Below, in pieces: positions 12,888 through 25,742 of a DNA stretch of 64,000 nt (position 1 is the first letter of the stretch; every line of letters starts with the position of its first letter). The translations under genes and the position numbers were made by a program. The stretch spans positions 139,001 to 203,000 of the forward strand of contig JAMFTG010000186.1 in the NCBI GenBank assembly GCA_023974075.1, written 5' to 3'. The stretch comes from Chaenocephalus aceratus. Taxonomy: Eukaryota; Chordata; Actinopteri; Perciformes; Channichthyidae. Under the pieces are notes generated by a model. The model saw only the letters and a program-made list of their open reading frames with translations. It was not told the DNA's origin and did not search any database.

Positions 12888-13536
12888 CGGCCCGTCCACA
12901 CGGCGGCGTGCGTTGAAGCTTACAACGCTTCTGCCCATTCACTTTGAATGGGGTGACGTCACTTTTAGCCAAACTGCATTGTGGGAGCAAAGTGTAGCTT
13001 TTCTCGCGGTGCTCGCTGCAAAAGTAGAGCAATGTTCTACTTTTGCCGCCTCGACGGAGGCGTCAGCCAATCAAATCCCGCGTATGCAAATCTGACAGTA
13101 CAAGCACTAGCCAATCAAACCGCGTGTATGTTGGGAGAGCCAGACCGCAGTTATTTCCCATATGTCAACAAAGGGAGGAGAAAATGATCGTGGCGGTAGG
13201 GAATCACCCGGTACTCTATGACCAGTCCCTCTTTACATACAGGGATACAAACCGGAGGAGCCAGGCATGGGGGGAGGAGGCAGAGACAGTGGGTGAAACT
13301 GGTAGGTTTTTGCTTGTTTGGGGAGTTTATATCCAGTGTACTTCGTTTGAATGGACAGCTAGCAAGCATAGACAGTATATTTAGCCAGCATGGATGTAGC
13401 ATGAATGCTTTGCTTTGTATGTCCGGGGCGGGACATTCATGTGATTGGTTGTTGGTCGCGTTGCTCGCGTTGACTCCCCAAGCTCAAGACACGCCCACCA
13501 CCAAGCGGCAACGCACGCCGCCGTGTGTAGGGGCCG
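12888..13536 (+). mobile_element. Harbinger-like non-autonomous element carrying a MADF-type domain fragment
   Basis: The terminal inverted repeats begin CGGCCCGTCCACACGG and end in GGGGCCG, with TAA on the left and TTA on the right. The interior has CCAATCAAA boxes and an open segment (13184-13303) translating to LYDQSLFTYRDTNRRSQAW followed by EEAETVG. This resembles the first two helices of a MADF (Myb/SANT-like) DNA-binding domain of the kind found in the accessory proteins of PIF/Harbinger elements. A GTAGGT donor-like sequence follows. The element cannot encode a full protein. Confidence 0.6.
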
Positions 13537-13539
13537 TTA

Positions 13540-13731
13540 CAGTCTACAGTCTATGGGTTGAACATTGCTCAACTTTTGAATCCTGAAAATCCTGGAAATC
13601 TTCGCTTTGCTTCCCCACAATGCAGTTCGGCGAAAAGCGAGGTAAAGTGACGTCACCCCATTCAAAATGAATGGGCAGAGAAGCGTTGGAAGCGTTGGAA
13701 GCGTTTTTAACGCTGCCGTGTAGACGGGCCG
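13540..13731 (-). mobile_element. inverted partial copy of the same Harbinger-like element
   Basis: This is the reverse complement of the left end of the preceding element: the CCCATTCA..TGAATGGG box with GTGACGTCAC, then a terminal GACGGGCCG followed by TTA at 13732-13734. Together with 12888-13536 it forms a head-to-head arrangement. Confidence 0.6.
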
Positions 13732-13739
13732 TTAGATTA

Positions 13740-15690
13740 CCGTTTCCCTGCACTGAGATTCTGCTGCATTCACCATCTCACAAATTCACAAAAACATCAG
13801 AAACTGCGTAAACAGATCAGGACGAGAGACGAGGCTCAGCGAGATTCAAAGACTCCACGATAAGGCAATCTGCAGCAGACATCACGTCTAAAAATAGAAA
13901 TCCTGCTGCCGTGTGAAACTCCTCCGAGCTAACTTCATTTAGCTCTGAAACCCAAATCAGGCCATTTTTGAAAACAGCTGATGCACCGAGAGTCAGGCCG
14001 TTTCTGCAGCACAGGGAGAAGAGGAGGAGGAAGAGAAGCATGTGGAGGTAAAGGAGGAAGCACTGATGCATTCTGGCGCAGTTTCTGCTGCAGGAAGTCC
14101 CTGAGCTGCAGCAGCATGCATGTCCAGAAACAGAGAGGGGGGGGGAGAGAAAGGGGGGAGAGAAACAGAACTGGAGGGAGATCATAATGTATTATTAAGT
14201 GAAGCAAGAAAATTAAATTAAATTATTCTATTTAGATTATTATTGTTTTTCAGAAAATTCAGATTCTAATCCCTTTTGGAAATATTGCATGCATACATTT
14301 TTGACCTCAGTAAAAGCACAAAAGTAATTATCATCCAAATGCAATTAAAATACCAAAAGTAAAAGTACGTCTTGAGTTGAAGTAAATGTATACTTTTCCA
14401 ACTCTGACTCCTTTTCTTTGACTTTGACAACTCCGCGCATCGTATACAGATTAAAAACATCCAGTGTCACCTTCCAGAGTTTTCTTGAATGTTGTTAACT
14501 GTATGGCAGGGCAGTGTGTGAGGGGTCAAAGGTCAGAGAGGTCGCAGCTTTAATGGGAGTCAGCCTGACGGAGCAGAGAGAGGAGGAAGTGTTTTCTGTC
14601 TGAAGGATGGAGCGGTTAGGAGACCTCTGAGTTTAAAAACCTCTCCCTCAGCCTCATCAAGTCTCTACACAGAGGGGGGTCTTTTACTCCTTCCATTACC
14701 CATATAGTTACAAGGATAAAAAACACCACAGTGGCTCCATAGATGATCAAATGCATCGCGAGAAGCTGAGACAAGAACAAAAAAATAGGTTTGTATATTT
14801 AATAAAAATAGACTCAGTTAAACACGTTTCCTCCATCCCTGAAGTCTCCACACACAGAGGAGGGACTTTTTTACACCTTTTACTTACTCCAATTAATATG
14901 TTAAAATAATTACAACACTCGTTCAAACGGATATCAAATTGGCAACAAAAAAAAGGCAGTCAATCCTCCCTTTTGAGATAAAATCAGCAAATATTTGAAT
15001 ATTTTTGGTTTGATGAATTGCTACTCAAACAATAATAATTCATCAAAATTCTCGTAGGTTGATTTTCTGTCGGAGAAAGTCACAAACAGAAATCTGAGAA
15101 GAGGTGAAACAGCCCCAGTTGCTTTGAGGGGAAAAGTGGAAGCATCTAGATTTAATACAGAAACAAGCAGAGACAGGATCCTCATTGGAAGTCCTCTGCC
15201 TGCAGGACGCTCGGTGAAGCGGTTTTTATTTTGGACCGACGTCAAGCGCCGTCACACACTCTGATCTACATTTGGGAATAAACACTCTCTCATATGCTTT
15301 TCTATTATTGGCTCAGGCAGGACCAATAAGACAACGGCTCGTTAGAAGCAGCTCGTGCACCCTTAGCTGCTCTCGCTGTATCGATTTCTAGTCGTAAAGC
15401 TGCTGCTCTGTGCATCAAATGCAACGTGCAAAATCTCTGGAGTAAAAGTATTTTGTCAACTGAGCACAAAAAGAACTCACTTAACCAGCAACGCATTTAA
15501 AGTTTGCACGATAAATCGGTGAGTAAGAGCAGGTGTCACGTTGTACACTTCAGAATGAAACGGGATTATAAAACGGTGAGATGTGTATTGGTGAAACATT
15601 CAATCTTAACAGTTACCGTCACCCTAACTCCATTAGGTGGAGAAACTTGGAATAGTTTGGGGATCTGGATATATGATCTGTAGTCAGATT
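13740..15690. other. no gene: anonymous intronic DNA
   Basis: Purine-rich stretches occur at about 14010-14180, and short AT-rich parts occur near 14200-14400 and 14900-15030. No transposon end or exon was recognised on either strand. Confidence 0.5.
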
Positions 15691-15691
15691 T

Positions 15692-15692
<1 letters not shown>

Positions 15693-15739
<47 letters not shown>

Positions 15740-15824
15740 AATCCTGTTATAAATAAGCTTTAACTTAATTGCATTCCCCAACTGGGAGGAACAGACATAG
15801 GGCCAGCATATTTATTGCCACTCA

Positions 15825-15900
<76 letters not shown>
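15693..15900. repeat. CA run (15693-15737) and TG run (15829-15900)
   Basis: Two dinucleotide runs in opposite sense separated by about 90 bp of AT-rich DNA, again an inverted pair. Confidence 0.93.
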
Positions 15901-15902
<2 letters not shown>

Positions 15903-16431
15903 CAAAAATACAAAGACATAAAGTACACATATTCCAGTTAATGAGAAAACAGAAAGTATGGGGCGGGCAGGAATACTTATGTCAGTAGGGCCAGTACTTG
16001 AGTAAATGTACTTCAAAAATTGCATATTGGAGCAAGTAAGTTGCAAATGGGGAAATAAAAAAGTAAATGTATAATAAAAAAATGCTCAGTGGAATATCTG
16101 CTGTATATGAGAGGGGTGAGCTGTGCATTTAAAGATATACATGAGAAGGGTTATATGAGGAGAAGGGGGGTGGGGGTTTCAGGGGAAAAGGGCATATTCT
16201 CCTCAGCATTAAGCCTCCTCCTGCCTCATGCTATTTATAAAAACATGCAGGTTTACAAGCAGCCGAGTCATGCTCACGCAGGCGTGACCGCCTGTTATCT
16301 TCCAGGTCTCTGAGGACGGAGATCCTCCAGTAGCTGCTCTCTCTCCGGGTCGCAGGAGGAACAGAACCTGCAGCCTTTAGACCAGGACTATCTCAGAAGC
16401 TCACGCACTGTTTACCAGTGGTTAGCAACGT

Positions 16432-16925
16432 GAGGCTTGGAACTACAGCACGGTCACGTGACTTTACCTCGCTAAGCTAAAGGCGGCTAACGTTGGGCTA
16501 TAAAGGAACAACAGCACGGTCCCATGACTTCACGTCACCACCGCTAAGCTAAAGGTGGCTAATGTTGGGCTATAAAGGAACTAGAGCCCGGTCACATGAC
16601 TTCACGTCACCACTGCTAAGCTACAGGTGGCTAATGTTGGGCTATAAAGGAACTAGAGCCCGGTCACATGACTTCACGTCACCACCGCCAAGCTAAAGGC
16701 GGCTAACATTGGGTTATAAAGGAACAACAGCACGGTCCCATGACTTCACGTCACCACCGCTAAGCTACAGGTGGCTAATGTTGGGCTATAAAGGAACTAG
16801 AGCCCGGTCACATGACTTCACGTCACCACCGCTAAGCTAAAGGTGGCTAATGTTGGGCTATAAAGGAACTACAGCACGGTCACATGACTTCACGTCACCA
16901 CCGCTAAGTGAAAGGAGGCTAATGG
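16432..16925. repeat. 73-bp tandem repeat, about seven units
   Basis: Same unit and orientation as 4550-4768, with variants (GGAACTAGAGCCCGGTC, GGAACAACAGCACGGTCCC) that alternate, suggesting duplication of two-unit blocks. It ends at AAGTGAAAGGAGGCTAATGG. Confidence 0.85.
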
Positions 16926-17240
16926 GTGCTTGATTGTTGCTCTGACAAAACAAGCTATTCAAAACACGTCATATTGAGCTTTTTATGATATTCTGTTGTT
17001 TTAAACAATAATAATGAATGAGTCCGACAAATAATCAAGATATAGAAAAATGATAATTCTTACTTGCATCCCTGCTTCCACATCTACTCTGAAGCTATAA
17101 CCACTGACTGAAGATCACAAAAAGGCGTTTTATTAAGTGTGGCCTTTTCCCTTACCTCAACTATTAGGAACCAGACTTTAACCCGAGAGTCATTGTAGAT
17201 AATTGACCAATAGAGTGCTGAAGTCACACCCATTTACTTC

Positions 17241-17925
17241 CGCGCCATGGGACCTTATTTCTGAAAAAGTATGTATTGAAGTCAATGGGGAGAGAAAGAT
17301 TATCTTTCGATCCCGTTTGAATTGTGCCACGAATTACACATATGATGTTTGTCAATTTAAAAAATAATTTCCGTGTCAAAAAAGTCACAGTTTGTCGTAA
17401 AACGGTTGAAATATAAGACTATGAAAAATACGCAACTAGAAAGACTACAAATCCCAGAGTCGCGTAGGTGAATTTAGCTAGCTGACATTAACGTAACACA
17501 TTACACTCGTGTTACTCACCGAAACCTTGTAAAGCCGGTCCCGCATGCTGGCTCTTAGGATCCGACTAACTCCTCTTGTGTGTGTGCACAGCTCTCAACG
17601 TGCCCAGACTTGTCGTGATTTTCACCTCTTTTAATACTTTCCGCTTCATTCTGAAAGAAAGAGGTGAAATGTGCCAACGTGACGGCCATCTTGGTGTTGG
17701 TGACGTATGCGAGACCAGATATGTAGTTCATTGAGCGGTTCACACACAAAAAAGTGTTACTTCACAGTTTTACGACACTTTTTTTTTTTTTGACTTGCAA
17801 AATTATCTTTTAAATTGACAAACATCATATGTGTAAATCGTTGCACAATTCAAACGGGATCAAAAGATAATCTTTCTCTCTCCATTGACTTCAATACATA
17901 CTTTTCCCCAGCGCCATATAGACTG
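17241..17925. mobile_element. foldback element with about 160-bp inverted arms
   Basis: The left arm 17241-17404 and right arm 17769-17925 are imperfect reverse complements, sharing GTATGTATTGAAGTCAATGG and CACATATGATGTTTGTCAAT. The 360-bp centre shows no coding frame of note. No transposase present. Confidence 0.65.
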
Positions 17926-18950
17926 AGAGTTACGACCTCTCCGTTCACTCCAATGGACCACTTTTTTACAGCAATGGCGGATCGTGGAGCCTCTCAATCG
18001 TTCCCCGGAAGTTAGCGCCAAGGCTAGCAGAGCTGTAGAGTTGCAGCATAATAGACCGTTCGTGACGGACTTTTAAAGGTAAGAAGAAGTTTAAAGATTT
18101 ATATTGCGGATATTATCAGTACATCTGATTCAAATGAACATGTGTATTAAAGGATGTCAGTGGATTATCCCTAAATTAGTAGATTTAGGGAACGTTTACA
18201 GATAACAGATTAAGCTAGCATACCGAAGCAAGTTAGCAACACACGTTGAACAGCCTTTTAATTGTAAATTCCGTTCTCTTAATGTCATTTCGTCCAACAT
18301 GTTGAATTAGAGAAGAGGGGCTTCTAAACGGGATTGTATGCGGGGGTGGAGGGAGTTAAATATTAGATAAATATAACTTTGGTGCGTGTAAGAGTGAGTG
18401 TTTTTAGCAGAGCCATATTGTGTCCTTGTGATTCTGTTGATTATTACCTGTCTGTATAATGTTGCAGCTCAGCTGATTCTGGATTGATGGCAAAGGGAGA
18501 GGGACTGAAGTGAGAGTGAAAACACAAGGTAAGTTTAATACTACTGTTTTATATAAGTAAGCATACTAAACATGTATTCTATCGCTGTATTATATAAGTA
18601 ATCTTGTTAGTAACCTACTGTATGGCAGGTGGAGGGACAGTGATGTTACAGGTGGAGGAGCAAGACTGCAAACTCACAAGACAGAGAAATCAAAGTGTGT
18701 TATCCAGAGAAGAGGTTGATTTCACTTCAATTTTTTATTTCATATTTTCTAAAGATGTGGAAATGGCAAAAAAAAAAACTTGAGAGCTGTAACCAAGACA
18801 ACTGTAACAACATGAGTAGAGAGCCACCAAGGTTTTTCAAGTCCCTCTCTTACTCCATTTTGCCAACCCAAACTTCCAGATACATGACAGGGACACCTTG
18901 CTTGTTTTTGTTGTTTGCGCTCCTCTGGCGAGAGACAGCAAGCGCATTGT

Positions 18951-20319
18951 GTGGCATCTGCAGGCAGTGGAAAGTCCTTCCGGCATATGCCACAGAGGCC
19001 GCTACTCTGTGGTAGCTGTGGCAAGTCCTTCCGGCATATGCCACAGATGCCACAACTTGCCGAGGCATCTGCCGCTGCTCAACGGGAGTTGCCACAAGAT
19101 GCCAGAGTAAGAGAAGGTTTACTGTAGCTGCCACTCACCGTCCGTGGCAAATGCAGCTATTTAAACCCGTATTTATCGTGTAAAATGTCGCTGTTTAGGC
19201 ATGACTTTATCGAACTGATCTGTACACAGGACTGATGTGCGATCTCTATTTTTCAAAAGATTTTCATAATTTCTATTCAATTTTACTTGGAGCATGGTTT
19301 GCTAAAATAAACAAACGTGCTATATTTATGATGAAATATTGGCGAGTGAGGGTTTCCACTGCTTGCTACGATAAACCAGGTGTATGACTAGTAAAGACAA
19401 ATAATTAACAAATAAATATCTGTATGGACACAGCAACTTGTACACTGGTGTTATTAGACTTGGGTACAGACTTAGGGCAGCTGTAACTGATTGCAGTTGC
19501 CACTGCTAGTGAGATGCTAAGGTTAGTATGAAGGAGTATGAAGGAGGTCCTTGATATATTTCCATTAGGCAAAGGACTTATATTTGCCCCATGCCTTCAG
19601 CAGCAGCAGGCCATTCACTTTGATTAGATCCAGTTATGAAATGTCATCATTTCGACAATAAAGAAATGCTACATAAACGTTATCTTGCATGTTTTATCGA
19701 AGCATCTCCGTTTCTAACTTTCAATATTTATAAAGAGATCTCTCTCTCATCTGCGTGCGGGGGCGGGGCCTCACAGACATGCTGCTGCGCTGTGCACACA
19801 GTTCTGCCGGTAATGAATATTAGGATACATTTTGTGAGGAAACTTTTCCACCAATAATTCCAATAAGTATTCCAAAATGTATTCAATTCAGGTTTACGAA
19901 AGTAACTGTATTCGGATTAGTTGTTTTTCAAATGTAACGCGAGCTGAATACAGTTAGGCTACTTGGTATTTGTATTCTGATTACGTAACGCCGTTACATG
20001 TATTCCGTTACAACCCAACCCTGTGTACAGATCATCAGTCCTGTGTACAGATCAGTTCGATAAAGTCATGCCAAAACAGCGACATTTTACACGATAAATA
20101 CGGGTTTAAATAGCAGCATTTGCCACGGAAGGCGAGTGGCAGCTACAGTAAACGTTCTCTTACTCTGGCATCTTGTGGCAACTCCCGTTGAGCAGCGGCA
20201 GATGCCTCGGCAAGTTGTGGCACCTGTGGCATATGCCGGAAGTACTTGCCACAGCTACCACAGAGTAGCGGCCTCTGTGGCATATGCCGGAAGGACTTGC
20301 CACTGCCTGCAGATGCCAC
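18951..20319. mobile_element. foldback element with about 286-bp inverted arms
   Basis: The left arm 18951-19236 and right arm 20034-20319 are reverse complements with few mismatches. They begin with GTGGCATCTGCAGGCAGTGG and include the self-complementary GGCATATGCC several times. The 0.8-kb centre holds no coding frame. Its right part (19850-20020) resembles the end of another repeat, with GTAACGCCGTTACATGTATT. Confidence 0.7.
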
Positions 20320-20544
20320 GAAATGAGCCAGGCCCTACTGCCTCTGGCTGGGTGCTGGCAGGTGGAGGGCAGTTATCCCTCCCTTCTTCCCTCAATCTTT
20401 GAGACTAATGTAAGTAGAAGACATGGCACTGTACATTTTCGAACATTTAAAATATTATACCACTTAAAAATAAGAAATATTACTTTTGTTACTAAGAGTT
20501 CATACTTATTATACCTGTGTCACCTTTCACACTATAGCTGTCGT

Positions 20545-20960
20545 AGAGGCTAAGCCAACGCTTTAAGCCTCTGAGGATCCGCTTGGTGGGTGTAACATGC
20601 CACATCACTCCGATCCTTTCTGCCCTGCACTGGCTCCCTGTCCATCTCAGAACCCAATTCAAAGTACTGGTCTTCACATATAGAGCTGTCCATGGCCAAG
20701 CCCCAGCCTACATCAATGACCTTATCCACCCGCACATCACAACCCGGGCCCTGAGGTCCTCTGAGCAAGGCCTCCTAAGGGTGCCCCGAACCAGGCTAAA
20801 GACTAAGGGTGACCGTGCCTTTGAGGCGGTGGCCCCAAGGCTTTGGAACAAACTCCCCCAAATAATAAAAACCTCGGCCTCAATAGAGATTTTTAAGGGG
20901 CGGTTAAAGACCCACCTCTTCCGACAGGCCTTTGGGTCGTCGGAGGAGGTGAGTTAGTGG
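20545..20960 (+). mobile_element. L2-group LINE fragment, RT C-terminal region
   Basis: The open frame 20583-20957 reads HITPILSALHWLPV, then FKVLVFTYRAVHGQAP, RTRLKTKGDRAFEAVAP and FKGRLKTHLFRQAF. This is the conserved C-terminal end of L2-group reverse transcriptases. It is only 5'-truncated debris with no promoter of its own, and it lies antisense to slc8a3. Confidence 0.75.
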
Positions 20961-23900
20961 CTGTCTTCTTTTTTCTTTTTTTTTATTGTTGGTGTTTTGT
21001 CGTATGTTTTATCCTATGTATTCCCATTTATTTCCATTTGACTGGTTTCCATTTACTTGCTTCTTTCCATATTCACCACACGATATTACTGTTTACACAA
21101 TACCTTTGCTTTGCTTGTAATCCCGTGTTTGTGTGTGTGTGTTCTCTGTGTGTGTTCTCCGTGTGTGTTCTCCTGTGTGTGTGCTCCTTGTGTGTGTGTT
21201 CAAAAACTGTATGGGCCTTCCGGCGGAACCTCTCCCCAACACACATAGGTTCCTACCTATACCCACAGTTAATTGGCTCCTACAGCTGTGATCATGAGCT
21301 ATGGGCTTTGTAGATACAGGCCCCGGGTGAATCGTGGTGCAGGGGCCCTTCTCTTTTTGACCACAGGGCGATGCACGAAGATGCTGGGTATAGCCTCTGC
21401 TCTCAGCCTAGTCTTGCCCTTTTTTCTCTTGACAAACTGGTCTGCATCAACATGTGCCTGCGGAGTGACTTGAGGTTACTTCACACACAGAACAACTCCG
21501 TTTTGTCTGCCCACATACATATTCCATAGCGGTTGAATACACAGTATTAGGAAACACTTTATACTTACTGGACATGTTATACTCATTACATACTGTATAT
21601 AAAATATGACCAAGAATGTGAGACAACTTTATAGAAATTCATATCACATGTGTTACTGATGCCATTTGTCATACTTTGTTAAACTCACAAATAATAAAGT
21701 TCCATAACTTCAGTTGGGAACAAAGACCACACCTTATCTCCCCAAGGCAATAGGTGCGCTATATAGGTGTGTATAACCCTTTCTCTTGTCTGTTACTCCC
21801 TCTTTCAGCACCAGAACCAGAGGGGGGTTCAATGGAGCCTGAATACCTGCACTGAGACCCTCACCCTGCACCCTGAGTCTCTACTCTGTGTTTTTCAAGC
21901 CTTTCCCTGATTTTTTGTATTAAATAAAACATTAAGCTTTCCCAATGGTGTGATTTTCGTTTGGTGAAAAAGTGCAAATGCAGTGTTTGTATATAATTAC
22001 ATCACATATTTTTTTGCTGTTGGTCGTGAAATTGCTCCTGCTGACTTGAGCCAGCCATTTTTTTCTCCGCTCTGTGTCAGTGGGGAAGCCGTACATTCGT
22101 ACTCCTTTCTCTGAGCGATTTAAGCATCCCCAGGGCAGCACATCAAACCATGGTGGCTACTAGGAGGCAGCACAGCAAACCATGGTGGCGACTAGGAGGC
22201 AGCACAGCAAACCAGGACAACACGGAGGAAAAGGCACCGACTAAACTGCATGATATGCTATTCAATGTTGTGGAAAATTGATGTAAGGTATTGTACAGAA
22301 GAAGTGAGGCAGCATATTTTTGGTATATTCATTTTAATGTCACCCATATATAGGAGGTGTATTGCATCATGTTATCCCTAATATGTGTGGGTTTATACAT
22401 TCCTGTGTGTTAATAGTTGAAGGAACAAAAAGTACATTTTTCCTCTTAAATATAGAGAGGTTTTTTATAGATTCCTGAAACAATGTTCCCTTTTTCTTAA
22501 AAGTAGATTAGCGCAATAGTCTTTTTCTTTCACTTTCACTTGTTTTTAGGCTATTTTTGAAGAAGGAAGATGCAGAATTACTTGCAGAAACCCCTTTGAG
22601 TGTTTTTCTTGGTTAAACCATTGATAGGCTTTGCAAATTGCGAGGGACATTTTCCCCAGATATAATGATGCGCATCCTGCAGGCCTTCCCAACACGTGTG
22701 GCTTTCATAGAGGGAAAACATATGGACTATTGTGTGATGATAAGCTACATAATACGAATGTGTTTTGCTTCAAACTGAAACTGTTTGGTTCTCTGCTGGC
22801 CCGCGCTGATTCACTGTGAGACAGCGTTTTTGGTATCTCCCAAATGAAACTCCACCCCTTCCTGTTGGTGTTGGTATGAAGGAAGTTGTTCAGCTTGTTG
22901 TTCTCTCTCTCTTCGCGCGCTGCCCAGACAGAAGGATCACAGCGCGTGAATCAGGGCAGGGAGTACTCCTTACGTTACTTATATGATTCTTTATCTTGTA
23001 TAGTAATGGATTATATTGTATTGCATTATTAACTTGTTTAATTAAAACGGATTATTGTTTAACTGGTGTCTTCTAATTTCCTCCCTGTTATGATTTCAAG
23101 CAGGACTCGCCAAAACGACACGCGGAGAGGAGTTGGGTTGTAAAAACCCCATCCCCCAACAATGTTTATTGAACTCCATGTATTTGCAATGGATGTTCCT
23201 AAAACAACACATTTAACATCATCATCATCGTCATCATCATCATCACGCTGCTGCTGCTGCTGCTAGTCCTTTGATAGTCACCTCCTGTCCTTTCTGAAAG
23301 CCGTAAAGATGACATTAGTCATTTAGATAGCTTGTGTCCTCAGTTACCAGGGGATTACTGAAACTACCATGAATCTAAGAAAATGGTAGAAATGAATCTA
23401 ATCTGAATTTTAAAGCATTACTTTAGATCCCCTCCCTCTAAATGTATCAATAAACATTAGAAAGTGATCCTCCTGACTACCATACAAGTTTAAGAAGATA
23501 ATATTGGTTTGAAAGAATTCAAAGCTATAAATAAACAGCAACTGGCTCTTTAACAAGGCACTATGTTAAACATGTAAACTAGCTGTTCACACTAATCCTA
23601 ATATTATCACTTAATATTAGCAAATTCTATTTTATTTTTTAAAACATATTGATGTAAATACATACACATATCGATTTGTTGTATAAATATTGCAAATCAA
23701 AACCTTTATTCACTAATGATTACCAAAAATCGTAGTTCTATCTCCTGTTATCAATGCATTCACATTGCCCGCCATGAACTTCCGGGGAACGATCCTCGTC
23801 TCCATGAACCACGTGACGATAACCGTTTTTGGACTTCCGTTGTCGTAACTCTTCTATTATATGGCTCTGCTTTTCCCGAAGTAAGGTCCCATGGAGCTCC

Positions 23901-24837
23901 TCCGGAAGGGCAGGGACTTCGCCTCTCTATTTACACACATTTTAAAAGCTGGTGGTGCCATAACAAAGTTCATATCTGCTACCAAGAAACTATTACCGTC
24001 CTCCTCTCGTGCTGAGAACTACGGTCTGGATAGGACTTGGAGTATAATCATCTTGATAACAATGTGCCCAAAGGGTGTCAAAGTCAATGCCTCGTAAAAC
24101 AGGACGAAGGAGAAACGACAGACTGAAGATTCTAATTGTCCTTAAAGACGTCAAAAAAGCTCCGGTTCTTTGGAAAGGGAGACATCATCCAGTCGTTACC
24201 AGAGGAAATACTTCTCTTATTTCGACGTTTATGCTAATAAAACACAACATTTCCCACTCACTATTTCAGTCAGAATATGAATGCAATGAAAGCAAATGTA
24301 TTCTGTGTTATCTCATGTCGCGAGTGTTGAAAACGGCCCTGAGGAGGTCTTTGAAGGCAGCACGAGAATCATCATAATTATGCCTTTTGCTGAATATTCC
24401 ACACATTCATTCCCTTTTGTTTTGTGTATGGAAATGCCTCATGAATCTTGCGTTTTTCCCTCTGCTCCTCACACAATCTAATTCATCTCCATCCCAGATT
24501 AATTATTGACATTTCGGGAGATTTGTCAGGAGTTCTGTAACATTTCTGCAAAAGTCTCTGAAGATGGGAGGAAATGTTTTCATTAATGCTCCCTCGTGTT
24601 CGTGCATATCAACTATTCTCATTGTTTTAACTGAATAATATCATGCAACGTTAATTTATAAAGATCACAGCCGTGTTCATACACTGACATTTAACTGAGG
24701 GAATTATAAACAGAAATCAGAGAAAAATATATAATAATACTAATATAAAAAGAAACTATAGATTTTTTTTTTTTAATTGTTAAAAAAAAAAAAAAGAACG
24801 TGTGTGAAATCAGAGAATCGGAGCAGCAGCACTGCAG
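20961..24837. other. no gene: anonymous DNA with possible LTR-like pieces
   Basis: A TG-rich patch with repeated GTGTGTGTTCTC lies at 21128-21200. A promoter-like CTATATAGG with a later AATAAA lies at 21755-21935. A short direct repeat (CTAGGAGGCAGCACAGCAAACCA type) is at 22135-22215. CAT/GCT triplet runs occur at 23220-23265 and T/A homopolymers at 24764-24796. None is firmly assignable. Confidence 0.45.
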
Positions 24838-25115
24838 TCACTTTACCGCACCGTTGTGACGAAAAGAGAGCTGAGCCAGAAGGCAAAGCTCTCTGTCTAC
24901 CGGGCCATCTTCGTTCCTACCCTCACCTATGGTCATGAAGGATGGGTCATGACCGAAAGAACGAGATCGCGGATACAAGCGGCCGAGATGGGTTTCCTCG
25001 GATAAGGTGAGAAGTTCGGTCATCAGGGAAGGACTCGGAGTTGAGCCGCTCGGAGTTGAGCCGCTTCTCCTTCGCGTCGAAAGGAGCCAGTTGAGGTGGT
25101 TCGGGCACCTAGTTA

Positions 25116-25742
25116 CGGCCCGTCTACACTACAGCGTCGACAGCGTCGAAAACTCCAATCTGCCCATTCACTTTCAATGGGGTGACGTCACGTTGCCTCG
25201 CTTTTTCGCCGAACTGAATTGTGGGTAGCAGAGCGATCCGTCTCCGCCGTCTCCGGCGTCAGAAGATGAACAATGTTCAACTTCTGACGCCGGAGACGCC
25301 AGCGCCAGCCAATCAAATCCCGTTTCTGAAAATCTGACAGCTGAAGCCGTAGCCAATCAAACCGCGTCTAAGCTGGGAGAGATATCCCGCCGTTCATTTC
25401 TATATTTCAAAAAAAGTTGGAGGAGAAACTAACTATCGCCGTAGCAATCACCCGGTGTTGTATGACCAGACCCTCTTCACCTACCGGGACACAAACCGGA
25501 GGAACCAGGCATGGAGGGAGGTGGCAGAGACAGTGGGGGAAACTGGTAGGTTTTCGCCTGTTTGGGGAGTTTATATATATATATATATATTGCTCCCATA
25601 CAATCCCCGGGGTTTTTGCTTTGTATGTCGGGGGCGGGAGATTCATGTGATTGGTTGTTGGTCGTGTTGCTTGAATAAAATCCCCAAGCTCCAGACACGC
25701 CCAGCTCCAAGCTTTTTTTGAAGCTGTAGTGTGGACGCTCTG
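25116..25742 (+). mobile_element. Harbinger-like element with MADF-type fragment, inserted in a LINE fragment
   Basis: The 627-bp element is flanked by TTA on both sides (25113-25115 and 25743-25745). Its ends are CGGCCCGTCTACACTACAGC and GCTGTAGTGTGGACG. Removing the element with one TTA restores an uninterrupted HLVRMPPG coding segment of the host reverse transcriptase, which confirms the 3-bp target duplication typical of PIF/Harbinger. The interior carries LYDQTLFTYRDTNRRNQAW and an EVAETVG segment, the same MADF-like piece as at 13.2 kb, and a TA run at about 25573-25590. Confidence 0.7.

Noticed and set aside
21750..21950. TATA-like CTATATAGG followed by AATAAA, possible small promoter or solo LTR
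   Set aside because: There is no coding region, matching second copy or clear boundary; such words are frequent by chance in AT-rich DNA.
22840..23160. Possible LTR or retroviral-like end with a TGTTTAACTGGTGTCTTC segment
   Set aside because: The composition is suggestive, but I could not define TG/CA ends, a target duplication, a primer-binding site or any second copy.
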